A DNA stretch of 41,953 bases, from contig DATGKK010000043.1 of assembly GCA_035294725.1 (NCBI GenBank), positions 1 to 41,953 of the forward strand, written 5' to 3'. The position numbers were made by a program, and so were the translations under genes. The DNA is from DATGKK01 sp035294725 (lineage in GTDB: Bacteria > Actinomycetota > Acidimicrobiia > Acidimicrobiales > Bog-793). Of this stretch, positions 39,957 through 41,953 are shown piece by piece. Below the pieces are notes generated by a model. It was not told the DNA's origin. It saw nothing but the letters and a program-made list of their open reading frames with translations, and made no database searches. Positions within the stretch are counted from its first letter, which is position 1. Every line of letters begins with the position of its first letter.

Positions 39957-41953
39957 GAGCGGCTCCGGGAGCGGCTCGGCGTGGACGATCGAGAGGTGCT
40001 GGATGGGGCGGGTGAGCGCCACGTAGAGGAGCCGGAGACCGCGGAGGCCCTCGCCGGCCGCCACGATGCCGCTCGGCTCGACGACGACCACGGCGTCGAA
40101 CTCGAGCCCCTTTGCCGCCGGGGCCGGCACGATCGTCACCGGCCTCGTGATCCCGTCGGCCTCGAGATGGCCGACCTCCGGTGACCGGCCTGCCGCGGCG
40201 AGCAGGGAGGACTCCGCCTCTCCCGGCGCGACGATGACGCCGACGAGGAGCGAGCCGCCGCCCTCCCCCGCCGGGACGAGCGCCGTCGTGAGCCGGCGTG
40301 CCTCGGCGAGCGCCTCGACCGGGAGAGCTGCCGCCTCGACGCGGACGACTCTCGGCTCGTGGCGGCCGGGCCGGACCGAGCTCGTCGGCCGGACCCCGGG
40401 CGCCGAGATCGGCAGGAGCCGGGCCGCGAGCTCGAGCACGCGCCCGGGGGCCCGGTAGCCGAGCGTGAGCTCCTCCCGGCGCGACCGAGCCGGCTCGTCG
40501 GGCAGGTGCGGGAGGATCTCGTCCCAGGACTGGTACTCCCAGGTCCCCGTGGCCTGGGCGATGTCGCCGAGCAGCGTCATCGAGCCTCGGGGTGCGCGGC
40601 GGGCGATCATGCGGAGCTGCATCGGCGTGAGGTCCTGGGCCTCGTCGACGATCACGTGGCCGTAGGTGCGGACCTGGCCGCTCAAGAGGAACTGGGCCTC
40701 GTCGAGCAGGGCAAGGTCGTCGCTCGTCCACGGAGCCCTGCGGAGCGAGGGCGGCCGCGCACGGCGGAGCGCCGCCCTCTCCTCAGGGGCGAGGAGTCCG
40801 GTGGCCGCCTTCTCGAGCAGCCCGGGCCGGGCGAGGAGCTCGCTCACGAGCTGCGGCGCGGACAGCTGCGGCCAGAGGAGCTCCCGGAGCCGGATGAGCT
40901 CGGCCGACGCCGTCAGCTCCTTTGCGAACCACGGCTCGTCGCCCTCGTGGCGTCCCTGGCTGCGGAGCCGCTGCCGGACGAGGCTCACGAGCCGAGCCTG
41001 GAGGGCCGCCCGCCCCGCCTTGTAGGGCATCTGGCGGGCGCCGATGGCAGCGGCGAGCTCGTTCACCTCGTCGGGCTCGAGCGTGACGACGCGGTGGCGG
41101 GCGGTGAGCGCGACGGGCTCGGCCAGCCGCCCGCGCGCCGCCGCGAGCGCCCGGGCCAGCACCTCCGCCATCCTCGGGTCACCCTTCGTTCGGGCCGCGA
41201 GGGGGCTGTCGGTGCCGCGCACCGCCGCCCGCACGAGGTCGCGGATCGTCACCTGGAGCACCGACTCCTCGCCGAGGGAGGGCAGCACCTGCGCCACGTA
41301 GCGCAGGAACGCACGGCTCGGACCGACGACGAGGACGCCGCTGCGACTGAGCTCGGGGTGGTTGTAGAGCAGGTACGCAGCCCGGTGGAGCGCCACTGCC
41401 GTCTTCCCGGTGCCGGGTCCCCCCTGGACGGTGAGCAGTCCCTCGAGCGGGCTCCGGATGATCTCGTCCTGCTCGGCCTGGATCGTGGCGACGATGTCGA
41501 GCATCTCGCCGGTACGGGCCCGCTCGAGCTCGGCGAGGAGCGCGTCGCCGCCCCGGAGCCGGGCCGTCCCCGCCCCGCCGTCGCTGCGCCCGCCGAGCAG
41601 GAGGTCGTCAGCGACCGCGACGACCGAGCCGCCGTCGACCATGATCTGGCGGCGACGGCGCAGGCCGAGGGGCTCGGCGGTGCTCGCCCGGTAGAACGGC
41701 GTCGCCACGGGCGCCCGCCAGTCCACGACGAGCACCTCGCCGCCGTGCCCTCCCGGGCTGTCGCTCACCTCCTCCACGTGGCGCCGCCCGATCCGCCAGG
41801 TGCTCCCGGTGTCCTCGTCGATCCGACCGAACAGCAGCGGGCGGCGGCTCTCACCGAGCTGGGCGACGCGGCGCGCGAGCGCCGCCTCGTAGTCGAGATC
41901 GGGAGCCCCGGCGCTGCGAAGGTCCGCCAGCAGGCTCTCCGCCCGGGCGCGCA
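39948..41953 (-). CDS. helD: HelD-type UvrD-like ATPase, 5' end outside window
   Basis: The visible part is 667 residues and runs out of the window, so the start and probably an N-terminal coiled coil are missing. It begins with PLLFGRIDEDTGSTWRIGRRH and LVVDWRAPVATPFYRA, which are typical of HelD. Walker A VQGGPGTGKT lies about residue 175 of the visible part. VDEAQDLTPMQLRM, LTLGYRAPGRVLELA, KGLEFDAVVVVEP and LRLLYVALTRP follow. HelD frees stalled RNA polymerase from DNA and in some actinobacteria protects it against rifampicin; whether this one does cannot be seen. It is convergent with the small membrane protein gene. Confidence 0.88.
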   Translation of the reverse strand, partial: RARAESLLADLRSAGAPDLDYEAALARRVAQLGESRRPLLFGRIDEDTGSTWRIGRRHVEEVSDSPGGHGGEVLVVDWRAPVATPFYRASTAEPLGLRRRRQIMVDGGSVVAVADDLLLGGRSDGGAGTARLRGGDALLAELERARTGEMLDIVATIQAEQDEIIRSPLEGLLTVQGGPGTGKTAVALHRAAYLLYNHPELSRSGVLVVGPSRAFLRYVAQVLPSLGEESVLQVTIRDLVRAAVRGTDSPLAARTKGDPRMAEVLARALAAARGRLAEPVALTARHRVVTLEPDEVNELAAAIGARQMPYKAGRAALQARLVSLVRQRLRSQGRHEGDEPWFAKELTASAELIRLRELLWPQLSAPQLVSELLARPGLLEKAATGLLAPEERAALRRARPPSLRRAPWTSDDLALLDEAQFLLSGQVRTYGHVIVDEAQDLTPMQLRMIARRAPRGSMTLLGDIAQATGTWEYQSWDEILPHLPDEPARSRREELTLGYRAPGRVLELAARLLPISAPGVRPTSSVRPGRHEPRVVRVEAAALPVEALAEARRLTTALVPAGEGGGSLLVGVIVAPGEAESSLLAAAGRSPEVGHLEADGITRPVTIVPAPAAKGLEFDAVVVVEPSGIVAAGEGLRGLRLLYVALTRPIQHLSIVHAEPLPEPLAA

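Noticed and set aside
25857..41953. A defence island based on SNF2, PcrA and HelD-like motors
   Set aside because: No methylase, nuclease, phospholipase or toxin gene accompanies them, and PcrA and HelD are housekeeping motors. DISARM-like or BREX-like partners are absent.
1..41953. tRNA, rRNA, CRISPR or insertion sequence
   Set aside because: I looked for T-loop-like segments, evenly spaced direct repeats and transposase motifs and saw none that hold up.

Overview
The window is chromosomal DNA of very high G+C content with a strong G/C bias at third codon positions, so almost every real gene casts long open frames on the other strand. Actinobacterial-type enzymes (NADP-type Icd, PcrA with a C-terminal Tudor-like domain, a HelD-type ATPase, a STAND-ATPase/cyclase fusion), many GTG starts and a small protein with two GWW-x-ASDGKWYPP repeats point to the Actinobacteriota. 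I infer Acidimicrobiia or a close relative from the WYPP repeats; I could not test this with a tree. I see no rRNA, tRNA, CRISPR array, insertion sequence or prophage gene.

Region 1 (1-9.6 kb) looks like a cell-surface/exopolysaccharide region: a Wzx-like flippase and a sulfotransferase on the minus strand, a divergent asparagine-synthase-type amidotransferase and a family 4 glycosyltransferase on the plus strand, a membrane DUF4012 protein, a small exported Ig-like protein with a sortase-like tail, and a SAM methyltransferase. Region 2 (9.6-24.1 kb) is central metabolism. icd, a lipoprotein and mdh lie in one direction. folD, purH and purN form a tight folate/purine operon. A free cobalamin-binding mutase subunit, sucC, sucD and a divergent glyA-like gene form another. 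Between them are a double beta-propeller exported protein, a short-chain dehydrogenase and the GWW protein. The logic is coherent: mutase gives succinyl-CoA for SucCD, and GlyA/FolD supply the one-carbon units used by PurN and PurH.

Region 3 (24.2-35.1 kb) has a GT-C-like membrane protein, a SWIM-SNF2 ATPase, an exported CocE/S15-type hydrolase and a 1059-residue ATPase-cyclase regulator. Region 4 (35.4 kb to the end) has a GNAT acetyltransferase, a two-domain VOC protein, a YjbR-like protein, PcrA, a small membrane protein and the C-terminal two-thirds or more of HelD, which is cut by the window edge.

The most interesting signals are in gene expression and in one enzyme. Several operon-first genes (icd, purN, the SNF2 gene, pcrA, the GT-C gene) have a TANNNT box only 6-7 nt before the start codon, which suggests leaderless transcription; three more have it at 9 nt. 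At three tail-to-tail gene pairs the stop codons themselves lie in short hairpins. The GlyA-like protein has Asp in place of the folate-site Glu and other changes around the active site. A 20-bp perfect palindrome lies in the divergent promoter of the cobalamin-binding gene. I found no convincing new defence or mobile system.
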